This document shows positions 48,611 through 61,243 of a stretch of 64,000 bases of DNA, one piece after another; the first letter of the stretch is position 1; each line of letters begins with the position of its first letter. The notes under the pieces were generated by a model. It had not been told where the DNA came from and made no database searches. It was given only the letters and a program-made list of their open reading frames with translations. The DNA comes from Dendrobium chrysotoxum. Its lineage: Eukaryota; Streptophyta; Magnoliopsida; Asparagales; Orchidaceae. The stretch spans positions 92,933,264-92,997,263 of the forward strand of contig CM034314.1 in assembly GCA_019925795.1 (NCBI GenBank). The letters are read 5' to 3'. Position numbers and translations under genes: made by a program.

Positions 48611-51188
48611 AATTTTTCCTAAATAGGAGAGATACTGGGAGGCTGCCGAAATTCAGTTTGAAGACGCACAAGACTTAGACTTAAACTAAGACTTGATTTG
48701 AACATTAAATGAATATGATTTAGACAATTTGAACACAAGCAAAGACTAACAATTTGACTACAGAGGACTTTGACTTGAATCTGGATATGAACTACAATGA
48801 ACATAAGCTTAACTTGAATTTGCACATAACCAAGATGAATAATCAATAAAGAACTTGATTTGAATAATGACATCAAATTTTCAATGGAATGATAGGGAGT
48901 TATCACTTCAACTTGGATGCAAATGCTAATTAAGAAAATTTTGAATCATTCAAATATCATGCAAGCAAAAGAGGACTCATGGTATATGAAATCCCTAACA
49001 CCTCATTCATGAATAATGAAATTAGGATGATTTGTAAATAATCACATCAAATCTTTGTGAACTGTTGAGGCTGATGAATTTAATGAGACACCAATAAACA
49101 TGAGTGAGGGAGTTATGATGAACATATGTCATCTACGAATGAAGAAAGGTGAGGAGACAGGAGAATACAATTTGATTGCCAACATTGATTCGAAGTTCTC
49201 TTCAATGAATATCGTTGTAAGCAACAATGCGAAACACCTCGACATGAATAATGACCAATATGGTGTGAACAAATGATGCAAACAATTGAACTTGATTGTC
49301 GGTAATGCTACAAGGCCCTTAACTCATCCATGAGCAAGATTCAAGATACCTATGTTTACAAAATGAATGGAGTTAACTGGAATAAAATGTACACTTATGA
49401 AATGCTTGACGCAGTGAAGGGTAGAATCACTAGAAATATTGTTGCAATGATTCAACAACAATCCAACTTCTATCAAATATTCCAACTCTCCACATAACAA
49501 AAAAGGCAGCCAACACCATCTGAGTCCAGAGCATGAGAGACATGCATTAATATGCTAACATCCTACAAGCATACACGAAGGTGATCACAACAAGCATAAT
49601 GGATTCATTATGAACATGAGTAAAGAATATGCAACAGCCTACTTGTAAGCAACAATAGCGGATGCGATCTATTTGAGAAAAATCATAACCGAATGTTGTG
49701 AGTGTGGAATATCATATGTAGGCACAAATGCAAGGGACCCATTATCTTTAAGCAAGTGCGCAAGACACCCCAGCACGCTTCGCAAGTTATATATATGAAT
49801 GATACTTATTGACAAGTAGTAATAGAAGAGGTGTAGGAATATGCTCATGAACGAAATACAAAGGTACACAATGAATGTACGACTTTCTTGTACCTGACGT
49901 CAACTAATTTGCAAACAAGTACATTGTACCCTCATAAGCAGTAATGATCAACATACGATAATTATGAAAGACTCATATCAGATACCGAGGAAAGGATGTG
50001 ATGAGTCTTATGAATATGGAAATACACTCAAGAAGTTATCTATAAGCAAAATGCAAGAAGAACTACAACGAATACAAGCTTTCACGAGCTGTCGTAGAAG
50101 ACCCGTCAAATGATCTCAAAATGCCCCCACACATGTGCTGCAATATATATACAGACAAACACAGAAGTGCACATGCAAGCATATTAATTTGTATACATGC
50201 AAGGATATACACCTGCATGCACCCCGGCGAGCATGTTACGGGAACACACGTAACGTCTAGGGATGCTACACGGGTCAAAAGATGAAATTAAGTTTGATCC
50301 CAATCCTTCTATACGAGTAGATAAGAGTCGACACGGCCTAAACTATTAAACAAATCTATGGTCACGGCGTCGACCGAGACATTTATTTTAATACGTTCAT
50401 ATTAAGCCTTCAAGGCCTACAACAAAGAAAATTCACTAATAAAGGCTTGAAGCCTATGAAGAACTTGATCCTTTGTCGATAAATCGATAGAGTCGATAAG
50501 GTCCAATCAATAAAATTGGAATGCCCATAAATATCCTCAATGATAGCCGCATTGACAAAAATCTCAACCAGAGGGGTCAACAAAAATTTCAACTATCTCC
50601 TCTAACTAAGTAGACTAGGGACCATGATGACATGAGACGACGTAATCATGGGATCTTGATCGAGTCCATCATCCATTCCTCAATCATTTGCTTTAACTGC
50701 AAGGTAGTATAGTTTCAATTTTAAATATCAAATTTCCAAATACGCAAGCCCATGCCGCTATTATATGCCAGATAACACATATCTCTACATATCTGATTGA
50801 TAACTAGCCTTAATCGAAAGTTCTCTGTCATTATCTGGAGGGATAATTAACTATAGGGGCTTGCGCCTATAGAAAACCAGAACTCATATCATAAAGTCCT
50901 CGCAAAATGAGGGTGAAATCTCTGGGTAGTGTCTTATCTACAAACCCAATCTGTCTTCCCAAAATTTACCCTGAAACCTAATACGTTAAAACTCCCCGAA
51001 AGCACAGGAGAGGCCGGGGCGAGAATTTTTGGATCCCACAATCCTGAAATGTAATGCTCCTACTGAATATCTTTTCATTGCCAAGGTGCTGGTCTACAAA
51101 GAATTTAGGACTTCATGATTCTTATTCTTCTTTAAATTCTAAAGAGTAAATGCAGGTAGTCTCTCCTAGCAAGCGTGCTTACTCATTT
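48611..51188. mobile_element. Retroelement-like region without coding capacity
   Basis: A purine-rich stretch (GAACTTGA, ATGAAT words) without a real open frame, ending in a segment (50790-51130) that shares word order with 6750-6950: CCTTAATCGA, TTCTC, ATAATTAAC, the GGCTTGCG hairpin and AAACC. Both are taken as terminal regions of related LTR-type elements. No gag or pol domain was seen and the borders are not defined. Confidence 0.4.
50851..50872 (+). other. Hairpin with GGCTTGCG loop (copy 2)
   Basis: Perfect 7-bp stem CTATAGG/CCTATAG around the loop GGCTTGCG, preceded by TTAA and followed by AAAACC. Compared with 6805-6826 the stem differs at three positions and every change is compensated on the other side. 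Confidence 0.6.
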
Positions 51189-51536
51189 ATTGTCTCTGCA
51201 ATTAGAATGTTTTATGCCCCCTTCAAATTTATTTTCTTAAAGTTGTACCTTTCACCTTTTAACTTTATTTTTGTTTATACGAAGGCCTCATCTGGTTGGT
51301 TGAAGTTAGAAATCTTAATGAAGTGGATGTAATTAAAATTCAATTGATTTCAAATTTTATAAATTTTTTTAAAAACTCTCTCAAAAAGGATGATTTCATT
51401 TCCTCGCTGAAAATGAGTGAAAATTATGCCATAATCTGCATCCTTCCGATATTCAAGCGGTTCTTATTCAAAGACTGAAATGTAAGCATTACCTTAAATT
51501 CTTTGCTTCATAGTTGCATTTTGTAAGTGGATTCCA
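51189..51536. repeat. Third, diverged copy of spacer segment 10322-10672
   Basis: CTGCAATTAGAATGTTTTAT, CTTCAAATTTATTTTC, AAGTTGTACCTTTCACC and GGCCTCATCTGGTTGGTTGA follow the order of 10322-10672 and 37524-37855 with many substitutions. It ends at GTAAGTGGATTCC. Confidence 0.75.
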
Positions 51537-52416
51537 ATTTAAAAGCGAGTGACTCAGATAATGACGCCATGAGATTGAGTGTGTTTTTGGTGCATGATCT
51601 TTCAAGTGAGGGGCAAGTTGTGCATGTAAGAAAATTTGGATTTTGTTTTATATCGATAGTTGAAAATTATATTAGTATGGAAATATCTAGTGATTAACAT
51701 TTACTTATTAGTGAGCTTGGGGTTTGCTTGAGATCACTTTTATATTTTAATTATTTTTGTTTTTTTTTAAATATATTTTTTTATTGTTTTTTATTTTTGT
51801 TGTAAATAAATCAAGTTGCTTTTAAATACACTCAAAATAATTTTGAAGTGTTTTGAGAGTTTTTAAAATAACTATAAACACTGGCCGGCCATTTCCGCTA
51901 CCATCACTATCGACGACCATTGTCGCATCATCGCTTTGCTAGCCACCGTCACTACCCCACCAGCGGTTACCACCATCTAATAAATCAATTTATTTGATAT
52001 TTAATAAAATTAAAAATTATATATTTTTAAGATATCAAATATATTTTATTCCATATCAAAATATAAATAAAAATAAAATAAATAATGAAAATTAAAAATG
52101 ATCCCAAATGACCTCTTACGTTGTTGGGTTGAATTGGCATATCTAATCTAAATTTGATTCTTCTTTGGTTCACACTACCAAACACCTGCATGCAATAAAA
52201 TAAAATAATTATCAATATTAAATTTTCATTTTTTTTTTTGGCTAAGAGTTTTTAATTGTACTTGCAAGACCATATAGCATGAGAATTCAAATGCGGTTGT
52301 TTTTTTGTTAAAAGCTGTTATTTTTCAGCTTTTCTGCAATGTTAAAAGCTGTTATTGCCTTTTTATTTTCATTAAGTTGATTGTGTTCATTATATGGAAC
52401 CAAAGTTTATTTAGAT
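51537..52416. other. AT-rich DNA, no gene seen
   Basis: Sequence between the two third-copy spacer segments, about twice as long as the corresponding 10673-11016 and unrelated to it; probably an insertion. No open frame of note. Confidence 0.4.
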
Positions 52417-52795
52417 CAAATCGCTACAACATTTGATTAAGGTATCAAATTTATCATAAATATTGGACTGAGATTTTAAAGATGAACTTAAATATTTTTA
52501 AGGGCCATGAGATATTTTATAAACTTTTAGAGATCTGATAAATCTTATAATAAATTCTGAATCTCCAAATCCATTCCTGGCTAACACTATGACTAAACTC
52601 TTTGGAAGGGCTATTTTTCTTGTTGAATAGGAAAAAAAAAAAGAAAAACTCTTTGGAGGGGCTAGGCATCCCACAATCACTAGCAAACAGAAAGAAGAAA
52701 CAAGTGAGGGGAGCTGCCAAGAGGACTTTTTTAGGTTCATGCAAGTGGGAGGTTTCTTCGAGAAAAAAAGAAAAAAAAAACCTTCTGCTAGTTTT
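52417..52795. repeat. Third, diverged copy of spacer segment 11017-11330
   Basis: TCAAATCGCTACAACATTTG through GGTTTCTTC matches 11017-11330 and 38218-38525. A local duplication of ACTCTTTGGA(A/G)GGGCTA with an A-rich linker (52595-52665) is unique to this copy. The LTR fragment that follows in the other two copies is absent here. Confidence 0.75.
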
Positions 52796-53295
52796 ACTTC
52801 CATAAAAAGTAGAAATTTTACTAAATGGAAAGATCCTGTTTGGGCTCATGAAACAAACTAATAGCAACGTCTTTTTCTCTACATCCAACCCTCATCTTTA
52901 TAGTATGGCTACACTCCCTAGCTCTTAGTCATTCAAATCGATAAAATAATATCTCTATCCTTGTCTATAACTTTATATAAATAGAATCATTGTTGTATTA
53001 TTTTATTAAGCTTAATGAAATATTTGATTTATGTGCAATAATAGATATAGATGGGTCTGACCGACCCACATAAACTTATGTGTGCTATATTTACCCTCAA
53101 TGTTTGGTTTGGTTTTTTTTTTTTTCTAGTTTTTGTTTCCTTTTTGCTCAAAGTATCATCACCATTTTAAGTCTTTAACATATTGATGGTAATAATTATA
53201 GATGATTTGTGATTATTTTTTAATGTTTATTTAATATTCCATTGTCCATTGATCATCATCGTCATCATTTACTATTTACTTCTACATATGGTTTT

Positions 53296-53297
<2 letters not shown>

Positions 53298-53339
<42 letters not shown>

Positions 53340-53395
53340 ATATATATATATATATATACACACACACATACATAAACACGCGCGCCCGCACACAC
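53298..53395. repeat. Compound (CT)n-(TA)n-(CA)n microsatellite
   Basis: A CT run of about 20 units (53300-53337) followed by TA, CACACACATACATA and CGCGCGCCCGCACACAC. Confidence 0.95.
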
Positions 53396-53490
53396 TTATA
53401 TATGATTCATAATTTTCTTTCCTAAGTACCGTAGTTATGTTTCTTCTACTTGTTTATTCATATTCAAATCACCTAATTTTATTATAATAA

Positions 53491-53640
53491 AGTCTTAGCT
53501 TAGTGGTTCATATCTCTACTTCTATCACTGATGTCATGGGCTCAAGACCCTACTCCTCCACTCAACTGTTATTTCTTGGTAAGAAAATCTAAGAGTATTG
53601 TCCATTATCTCTAAGATTTATACCTTCTCATGTCTCTCTG
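53491..53640 (+). mobile_element. Candidate tRNA-derived SINE head
   Basis: TAGCTTAGTGG (53496-53506) resembles the polymerase III A box and GGCTCAAGACC (53539-53549) the B box, at a spacing normal for tRNA-derived SINEs. The body after the B box is not recognised and the 3' end is set only roughly. Confidence 0.4.
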
Positions 53641-54948
53641 TGTAGTAGGCCTCATGCAGTCTTTAATATATAATATATTGGGATGGATTACTATGCTTTC
53701 TAAAGGAAACCAAAAAAATGATCATAGTATGCTGGAAGCTAACTTCTTTCGACAGCTCTTGCTCTTGACTGATGCTGATAATAGGGCACTGGGAATCTTA
53801 TTTCAACATTTAAGCAGTTTTTTCAACATATAATAATGCCTGGAACCTCCCACTAGAAATCTTACGCTGGTTTCCAACTTCAGATATATATATTATTTTA
53901 ATATAGATCTTTAATATTGCTGATTGCATTCTTTTTCCAAACAGATCAGAGCAGAATACCATTTCTTTGAAGTGGTATTATAGAAGCCATATGTTGATGT
54001 ATGTATCTCACCTTCCTCACACACTCACATGGAAAGGGACTAATGCATACCTCACCATGAGGCCTTCTAGATATTATATGCACTTGAAAGTAAATGTAGT
54101 GGTTGGCCTGTGGCAAATGGATGGATGTTGACAATTTTGGTGCCTTATTGGTTTCTTCAAAGGACTTTGCTTTCATGTTCTTTTGCAAACAAAGACCTGT
54201 AAAAATTTATGCAAATAAAAATTTTCCTCATATTCTATGTTATTAGCTGGAGGATTAAATTATAGGAAGGTGGTAAGTTTTTGGTTTCAAAGGACTTTGA
54301 TTAGCCGCGCCTTCTATTCTTTCCATTACTGTCTTTGTTTGTAATCAGTATGGAGAAGTTTATTCTAATGATTTTCTGTAGCACATATATGATTGTTGTT
54401 ACTATTCTGATGGAGGTCTGTTTTTGCTTTTTGTTAGAATATTTTGTTGGAACTTACTCCACTTTTGTGCCTATCGTGTTAATGTTTTGAACTTGTGGTT
54501 CTTAGCTTTGGCAAGATTGAGAATTTTGTGATGTTGTATGGGGGGAAGCTTTTTGACTAATTTCATGTCATTTGTGCTCTATGGTCAAAAAGCCTTAATA
54601 ATGTCAAGGGAATTTGCATAAAACTCCTTTCAAAAAAGGCAATAATGCTTGTGAGCTTATGAGCATCTTAGACATCGAATTTTGTATTGGTATTGACTTA
54701 TGAAGGACAAGATAGGTGTTTAGTTATGCAAGTTTCATTGCACCCAATTATGTTGAGAATATTATGTAAAAGAGGCAACAAAAATTTTGAGAGAAAAAAA
54801 ATTATAGAGTAAGAAATTTAGATTTTTAGTAAAATGGATTTGAGTATATAAAATTACATGAGCAGAGCTCATCCCTTGACCCCCTATTTATAAATTAGAG
54901 TTGGGGTATGAGCATTACAAAATTGGATATATATATATATATAATTGA

Positions 54949-55232
54949 TACCCCGAAGTTCTGCCAGCGCGACCTTAGGCCTTTAAAAGCCTCTAACTTC
55001 CACCCTACGGGTGATACTTGTAATCTGATCGCTCTTGGAGGCGAGTCAGCCCCCCTATAATTAACTCAAGTTCTAGAGGAATCGTTTCAACTGGGCCAGG
55101 CCCCGTGGTTTTTTCCTTTTTCAGGGTTTTCCACGTAAAAATCTTGTGTTCTCTGTGTGTGAGCTGGATATTCGTGCAACGCTAAGACGTGGAATTCTAA
55201 CTCTATCGCCGCATATATTCTAGCCCACAACA
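54949..55232 (+). mobile_element. 3' part of the local LTR family (copy L4)
   Basis: From ACCCCGAAGTTCTGCCAGCG the sequence follows 57947-58253: GGGTGATACTTGTAATCTGA, GAGGCGAGTCA, TATAATTAACTCAAGTTCTA, GGGCCAGGCCCCGTGG, GGTTTTCCACGTAAAAATCT, GAGCTGGATATTCGTGCAAC and the end CCCACAACA. The U3-like part and the minisatellite are missing. Confidence 0.75.
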
Positions 55233-55922
55233 ATAATTATTTAAAAAAAAATACAATACTTGTGTAGTACAATCAGAGGGCCCAACTTGCTGAAGTCATT
55301 AGCTTGGGATAGTTGAGAAACAAATCAATAGCGAAAAGTTGTCCCTCCATTAGTAGTGATCAGGTATAAATTTATAGATAGTTGTTGAGGTCAATTAATG
55401 AACTTTACTCACATGCTAGGATAAATGTTTGGGATCATGGGGTCATTTGCTTGAGATTAGTTCTGTTTATAGGCTGACGAGTATGAAACTAAGTAGATTG
55501 AGTTAACTTGGCTTGAAGCAGTATGATTTTTCTTGAACCGAATTAGCTTAGCTTGAATTGGATTTTTTGAATTTTTAGATGTACAATCATGGCTAAATTT
55601 AAACATGGTTTTAAGGGAAATAAGGTAAGAAAAAGATATATATAATATCGCTATTTCATTATATAAGGTATGAAGTGAATTTCTTGCAAGGAAATTGTCT
55701 TCTTTTTTTTAATGATGCAAACTATGTTGTTGGAGTATTCAGCAAGAAGTTTAAGAATTTAAAAAAAAAAAATTTGTGTTTTAGATAACATTGTTTTGAT
55801 TTAATCAAATGAATATTAAGTGATTAGCTTTATAAATTTAAGATTTTTAGATTCAACCTAATTTTGAAAAGAACCATTTTAATGTGATTAAAACTAATTT
55901 TGAGAAGATATGAAGAGATTAA

Positions 55923-56056
55923 TGCTTCGTTTGGGATAACTTTTTTTAATATTTTCTAAAGCAATTTTTTAGCACAAAAATTTTTCGAAATTTTTGTACT
56001 AAAAAAATGTAAAAAAACTGGTTTAAAAATAGAAAAAAGCTATCCCAAATGAAGCC
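55923..56056. mobile_element. Tourist-like MITE
   Basis: TGCTTCGTTTGGGATAACTT … AGCTATCCCAAATGAAGCC, 134 bp, flanked by TAA at 55920-55922 and 56057-56059; middle TTTAGCACAAAAATTTTTCG folds on ATTTTTGTACTAAAAAA. Confidence 0.75.
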
Positions 56057-56513
56057 TAAAAGGGGCATAGTTGATATTTAAGTTCAAAAAAAATAAAGTC
56101 TACATTTAGCTCCAATGATAACATTATGTATATTAATATTACATTGTATTTAAAACTCGTGTTTACTTGTCAAGTGAGACATTTATGAATTAAAGATAAT
56201 TTGTGCAAGTGTAGGAAGGATGAGGAGCTAGCTTAAGGAGAGGATTCAAGGGTTTCACTTTAGTATTACTAGGTAGAATACAAGTCTTTTCTTTTTTACA
56301 TGTTACTAGCTAGTGTATTTAATATTTTGACATGCATACGGAACTCGCATATCATGTTGATGTGTATATTATCACTGATATTTTAACAACTTATATTATA
56401 ATATGGATTTCTATGATGTTGTTTCAAGATAATATAAAATGACATGTAACATGCTGAAATGATATAAAACATATTGAAATAATATACAAATATGCTATAT
56501 TTATGTACATTAA

Positions 56514-56634
56514 GGCTTTTTCTGGGACGACTTTATTACTGTTTTTTAAAGTATCTTTTTAGTACAAAAATTTTAAATTTTTGTGCTAGAAAGCTGCTTT
56601 AAGAAGCACTAAAAAAATCGTCCCAAATGAAGCC
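56514..56634. mobile_element. Tourist-like MITE
   Basis: GGCTTTTTCTGGGACGACTT … AATCGTCCCAAATGAAGCC, 121 bp, preceded by TAA; the right-hand TAA reads AAA. The middle folds through AGTACAAAAATTT / AAATTTTTGTGCT. Confidence 0.7.
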
Positions 56635-56804
56635 AAAGACAATTCTTTGATCGAAGGGCACAAAGCCATGATTAAAGAGAGCCAATATAACATTCTAAAT
56701 CAAATAAATATGAGTAGTGAATGATTTACCCCACTTTATGAGAATTGATTTTATTTGATCCATCCTAATGTGAGGATTATGCTTGATATGTCCTTGAAAA
56801 ATTA

Positions 56805-58253
56805 TCTTGATCAGGCACGAATCTCGAGGCAAAATCAAGTTGAAAACTTCCAAAATCAAAATTGGGACCATCTGAACTCCGATTTCGGCGAACTTATAGT
56901 TGAACTAAACTTCTCGGAAATACAAACCCAATGACACCAAATTCAACCCAATCCGAGCCCAAATGGGTCCAAATCAATGACCCGAAGCGCTGTTGGAAGG
57001 TTTAAATCACAATTTAGATTACCAAACGGTTTCCAAACATAACGTGTTTATAGTCGAATCGAGCGGCTTGACGAGATGAATCCAACAAGCCCAAGATCTC
57101 TGAATTCTGATATCTCTAAGACCTTCAAATGTCCATCGAACGGTCCACGATCAAGGGATTCAACATCGGCCATCCATTCAAACCACTCCCCAACTACCAT
57201 TGATCTTCCTCCTATTTACGAGCCACGCCACTCCCTAAAATCTATAAATAGAGCCCCCTCTTCTCTTAGAAAAGGCCCCTAATTCTAAGGAGAAAAGAGA
57301 GAGATCGGAGATCGCTCTTGCCTCCTCGACCACCGCCGGACCACCACCTGATGCCGGAGTTCTGCCGGATCACCACCTGAGGCCCTGCACTCTGCCAGAC
57401 CACCGCCTAAGGCCCTGCACTTCTCCGGACCATCACTTGAGGCCTTGCACTCTGCCGATCCACCACCTGAGGCCCTGCACTCCGCCGGACCACGGCCTAA
57501 GGCCCTACACTACGTCGGACCACCCCTGCACTCCGCTGGACCACCACCTGAGGCCCTGCACTTCACCGGACCACCACTTGAGGCCCTGCACTCCACCGGA
57601 CCACTGCTTAAGGCCCTATGCTCCGCCGGACCATCGTCTAAGGCCCTACACTTCGCCGGACCACCACCTGAGGCCCTGCACTCCGCCGGTCCACCACCTG
57701 AGGCTCTGCACTCCGCCAAACCACCGCCTAAGGCCCTGCACTCCGTCGGACCACCACCTGAGGCCCTGCACTCCGTCGAACCACCACCTGAGGCCCTGCA
57801 CTCCGCCGGACCACCACCTGAGACCTTGCAATCCGTCGGACCACGGCCTGAGGCCCTGCACTCCGCCGGACCACCACCTGAGGTCCTACACTCTACCGGA
57901 CGACCACCTGAGGCTCTGCACTCCACCAGACTACCACCTAGGACCCGAAGTTCTGCCAGATCCCCAGAAGACCCTGAAGTTCCGTCAGCGCGACATCAAA
58001 TTTTCACATACCCCCGACTTCAACCCGACGGTTGATACTTGTAATCTGATCGTTCTTAGAGGCGAGTCAACCCTCTATAATTAACTCAAGTTCTAGTTGA
58101 ATCATTTCAACTAGGCCAGGCCCCGTGGCTTTTCCCTTTTTCAAGGTTTTCCACGTAAAAAATCTTGTGTTCCCTGTGTGTGAGCTGGATATTCGTGCAA
58201 CACTAAGACGTAAAATTCAATCTCTACCGCCACGTATATTCTAGCCCGCAACA
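56805..58253 (+). mobile_element. Solo LTR with embedded minisatellite (copy L5)
   Basis: The fullest member of the local LTR family: a U3-like part from about 56805 (GCACGAATCTCGAGGC), TATAAATAG at 57242, a GAGAAAAGAGAGAGATCG leader, the 30-bp minisatellite, and a U5-like part with GGCCAGGCCCCGTGG, GGTTTTCCACGTAAAAAATC and the terminus CCCGCAACA. The downstream half matches the usual layout of Ty1/copia LTRs. No internal gag-pol or second LTR is nearby, so it is called solo. The exact left end and the target duplication were not found. Confidence 0.65.
57365..57940 (+). repeat. 30-bp minisatellite, about 19 units, inside the LTR
   Basis: Unit starts CCGGACCACCACCTGAGG and ends CCCTGCACTCCG. 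One unit near 57515-57540 is shortened. Because 30 is a multiple of three, several frames stay open on both strands (for example 57437-58084), giving artificial Pro/His/Leu or Pro/Glu/Ala repeat peptides. Confidence 0.95.
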
Positions 58254-58759
58254 ATGCTTAATAAATAAAGATAGTAATTTTCAATTGTAATAACTCTACA
58301 TATATATTGTGAGATAGTGTCCACTTTGCTTCAGCTTCACCTATATTAAGTTGAAACTCAAAACTTCATCTTTTTTGGTACTTATTTATTGTGAGATATT
58401 ATTTGCTTTTGTTTAACTTAACCTCTATTAAATTCAAACGCACAATTTTTTTACTTCTTTATACAATTTTCAAAGAGGAGGCCCATTCCAAAAATCCTCC
58501 ACAATGAATATGCTTAACGTTAGAGTTCATGAACAAAACTTCAACTAGTATATATTATATATTTTGGTTTATATATAGTTCAACAATATTTTCTTTTGTA
58601 TGTTGATTTAGTATGTTCATGCCCCCCTTTTCTCCTGAAAATCTGTCATCCTAAAGCTTTTCAAAAATCTCTCACTTACCAAAACTCTACTCTAACAAGT
58701 ACTCCCCCCTACATTTGATTCCCTTCATCAAAGTTAGGACATCACAAGCATGTTAGAAT
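58254..58759. other. AT-rich DNA, no gene seen
   Basis: No open frame or repeat recognised between the LTR and the hAT-like element. Confidence 0.5.
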
Positions 58760-59458
58760 GGTGTCAAAATGGGTCAACGGGTCGAGTTCAGGTCCAACCC
58801 GAATTGACTCGGGTCCAAATAGGGTGACCCAAGCCCGACCCAATTTTACAAATAGGTCAGGATACCCAATTAACTTGGACTCAATCCACGCGGGTTACCA
58901 AGTTGACCCGACCCGTGAACCCGTACTGTGGTCTGCGGACGCACTCCTGAGCACAATGAAGGTTCGGTCTGCGGACGACGCGACATGCGAGCAGCTGAGC
59001 AACGAGAGGGTATGGAGACCCCGGACGGCGGACGCGACTCGTGAAGCAAACACAGCGTGCCAGCGATGTAAGGGTACGGTGGTGGGCAGTGCAGGGGCGG
59101 AGCTTAACTAGCCGAGCGCGCCTGATAGCCTGAGCTAACGGGCGAGCGACCGACGGGTCAAGCAGGTCCGGACTTCAAACGCAGTCATGCAAGGCGAAGT
59201 GGCGAAGTCGAACCGAGCGCGCCAGCAATGCGGGGCTGTGCGCTGGTTACCGGGTCCAGATGCTGGGTGATTGGCGGGTCGACACAGGTTGATTTCGAGT
59301 TTCCAGTTCAACCCGTGTCCGACCCGATTTTATAAACGGGTCGGAATCTCAAACCCGAATCCGACCCATATGACAAATTAACGGGTTGACCCAAACCCGA
59401 AATTTTTCGGCTCAGGTCCTGATCGGGTTTCGGGTCGGGTCAAATTTTGACACCCCTA
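58760..59458. mobile_element. hAT-like element with GGTGTCAAAA / TTTTGACACCCCTA ends
   Basis: About 700 bp with arms of GGGTCAACGGGTCGAGTTC on the left and CGGGTTTCGGGTCGGGTCAA on the right, flanked by TTAGAAT (58753-58759 and 59459-59465), probably part of an 8-bp target duplication. The GC-rich centre encodes nothing recognisable. Related in ends and arms to 29879-30425. Confidence 0.65.
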
Positions 59459-60149
59459 TTAGAATATTGAGAAATCCTAATATATATGCCAATATATTAA
59501 AATTTTAATCATTCATTTAAAAAATAAAATAATTTATTTTCCTCATTTACAAGAAATTAAAATCATCCTCAGGGAATAAAAAACAAACAATATGAAGGTT
59601 TATATATAATTTATCTTATGTAAAATGTTATATGTTCTATCTAAAATTTCTAGGTCGATGACTTCAGCTGTCTTTGTATGCATATTATTCAACCATTCAT
59701 CTACAGTATGCTATTTTTGTCAAGCCACTACTGTATGTGTATAAGAAGAACGGTAGTTCTGCCTTCTAGCTTGTTTTTAACTATAAAAAAATTCCTTTAT
59801 TTTTTTCTCCATCAATATACTCTACCACTCAATTTCATCAAAATCACAGCAAATACATTTAGACATCTAAATAGAAAATGCCATAAATGATAAATAATTT
59901 AAATTCGATAACTTCTTGCACTTTAGAACTACTAAATAGCATTGAAAAGCATGCTAATATTTGTAAAAACAAGCTTTTGAAGCTAGTTGGATAATCAAAC
60001 GTCTCATATACATTTGCCTTTTTTATTTCTTATTCATTCATCTTCTACCTTCTCCCTTATTGGAAGACCAATACCTAAAAAATAAAGCTTTCACACTGCT
60101 TTATTGGAGCAATAGTGGCTATTATGATCGTCAAAAAAATGATAGCAAC

Positions 60150-60294
60150 TACAAAGGCGCCGCCGCGGATGCTCGCTACAAAGACTTTGCACAGCAGTAG
60201 TTTCATTACCGGTGAAAAAGATGTTACTTTTAACGCGTTTTTAAAACCGCCGCTAACAAGTACTTAAAAAACAACCTTTTTTATTAGTGGACTA
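60150..60294. mobile_element. Possible CACTA-type terminal fragment
   Basis: ACTTTTAACGCGTTTTTAAA, CCGCCGCTAACAAG and the terminus TTTATTAGTGG recall CACTA subterminal repeats and the ...TAGTG end. No matching left end was found. Confidence 0.25.
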
Positions 60295-61243
60295 TGAATT
60301 TATTTTGTTTTCTTTCTTCCTATCTTGGACAACAGTGTTTCTTTCAACTAAATAGCCTATTTCACCAACTACAAATCAGTAATATAAATATATGATGAAA
60401 TTATTAGCTTCATCCACTTTCAGATATAATATTGTAATGTTATATGTCACATTAGTCAGTAGTTTAAAACTTCATCATACTTAATGAATAATAATTTAGC
60501 AGGGAATATTTTCAAAGAAGTTGTCTAGCTTCCTAAACTAAAGCAAATGCACTCTCCATCATGCCAAAGTATTCAGCCAAAACATATAGTAAATTTACTT
60601 GTTCAAGCTACAAATATTTGAATTAAGTGCCCATCCTTGCTTGAGCAAATAGCCAAAGCGGGGCCTTCATGAGAAAGCCAAGATGGCATTCCACATCCTG
60701 ACCCTCCATATTTCCACGTGGCAGCTGGTTAATGGCTTGATGGTCTTGGAGTAGATGAGGTGGGCCCATTCATGGAGTGCCAAAGGGGACCCATTTCATG
60801 AAATGCTTAGCCTATAGCAGCTTCAGAGCTGCCTCTCAATTAAAGAATATGATAAAGCTGAAGAGAGCGACAGGTTTTGGAGGAGAGGTCAGATATGATT
60901 AAATGGCACTTCCCAGAGGAAATGGCTGTGATGACGATGATGATAAAGGACAAGGGGTATGACAGCATCCAACCATTCGTTAAGTAAGCATAGGCCATAA
61001 GAATACTAAAGTGAAAAGGAAAGGAGTGAGTGTGATGGGAGGAGGTGGGGCCCTTTGTTTGAATTCAATATAGGGTAAGAAATCATGGAAATTATGTGAG
61101 GGTTATTTCATTGCCATCAAGTATTTGAGGAAAAGGGGAACATTGCTTTGGTTGAAATGCAATCTATGCTCATGAAAGTAAAAAAATATTTATGAAGGGC
61201 ATATATAAGAGTAGGTTTTGAAGAGTGAAATATTGGAGACTGA

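Larger units (their letters stand above)
52800..54948. other. Gene-free region with microsatellites and a candidate SINE
   Basis: Contains CT, TA and CA dinucleotide runs at 53300-53395 and the SINE-like segment at 53491. Short frames such as 53630-53833 have no recognisable family. Confidence 0.5.
55233..56804. other. Gene-free region with two MITEs
   Basis: AT-rich, no supportable gene. Contains Tourist-like elements at 55923-56056 and 56514-56634. Confidence 0.6.

Noticed and set aside
53630..53833. 67-codon frame in the gene-poor right part
   Set aside because: No recognisable domain, no promoter or splice context; length expected by chance.
57365..57940. Possible CRISPR array (regular 30-bp repeats)
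   Set aside because: Units are contiguous without unique spacers, in a plant nuclear context.
57437..58084. 215-codon open frame with PPDHHLRPCT-like repeats
   Set aside because: It is the translation of a 30-bp minisatellite inside an LTR; several frames on both strands stay open because 30 is a multiple of three.
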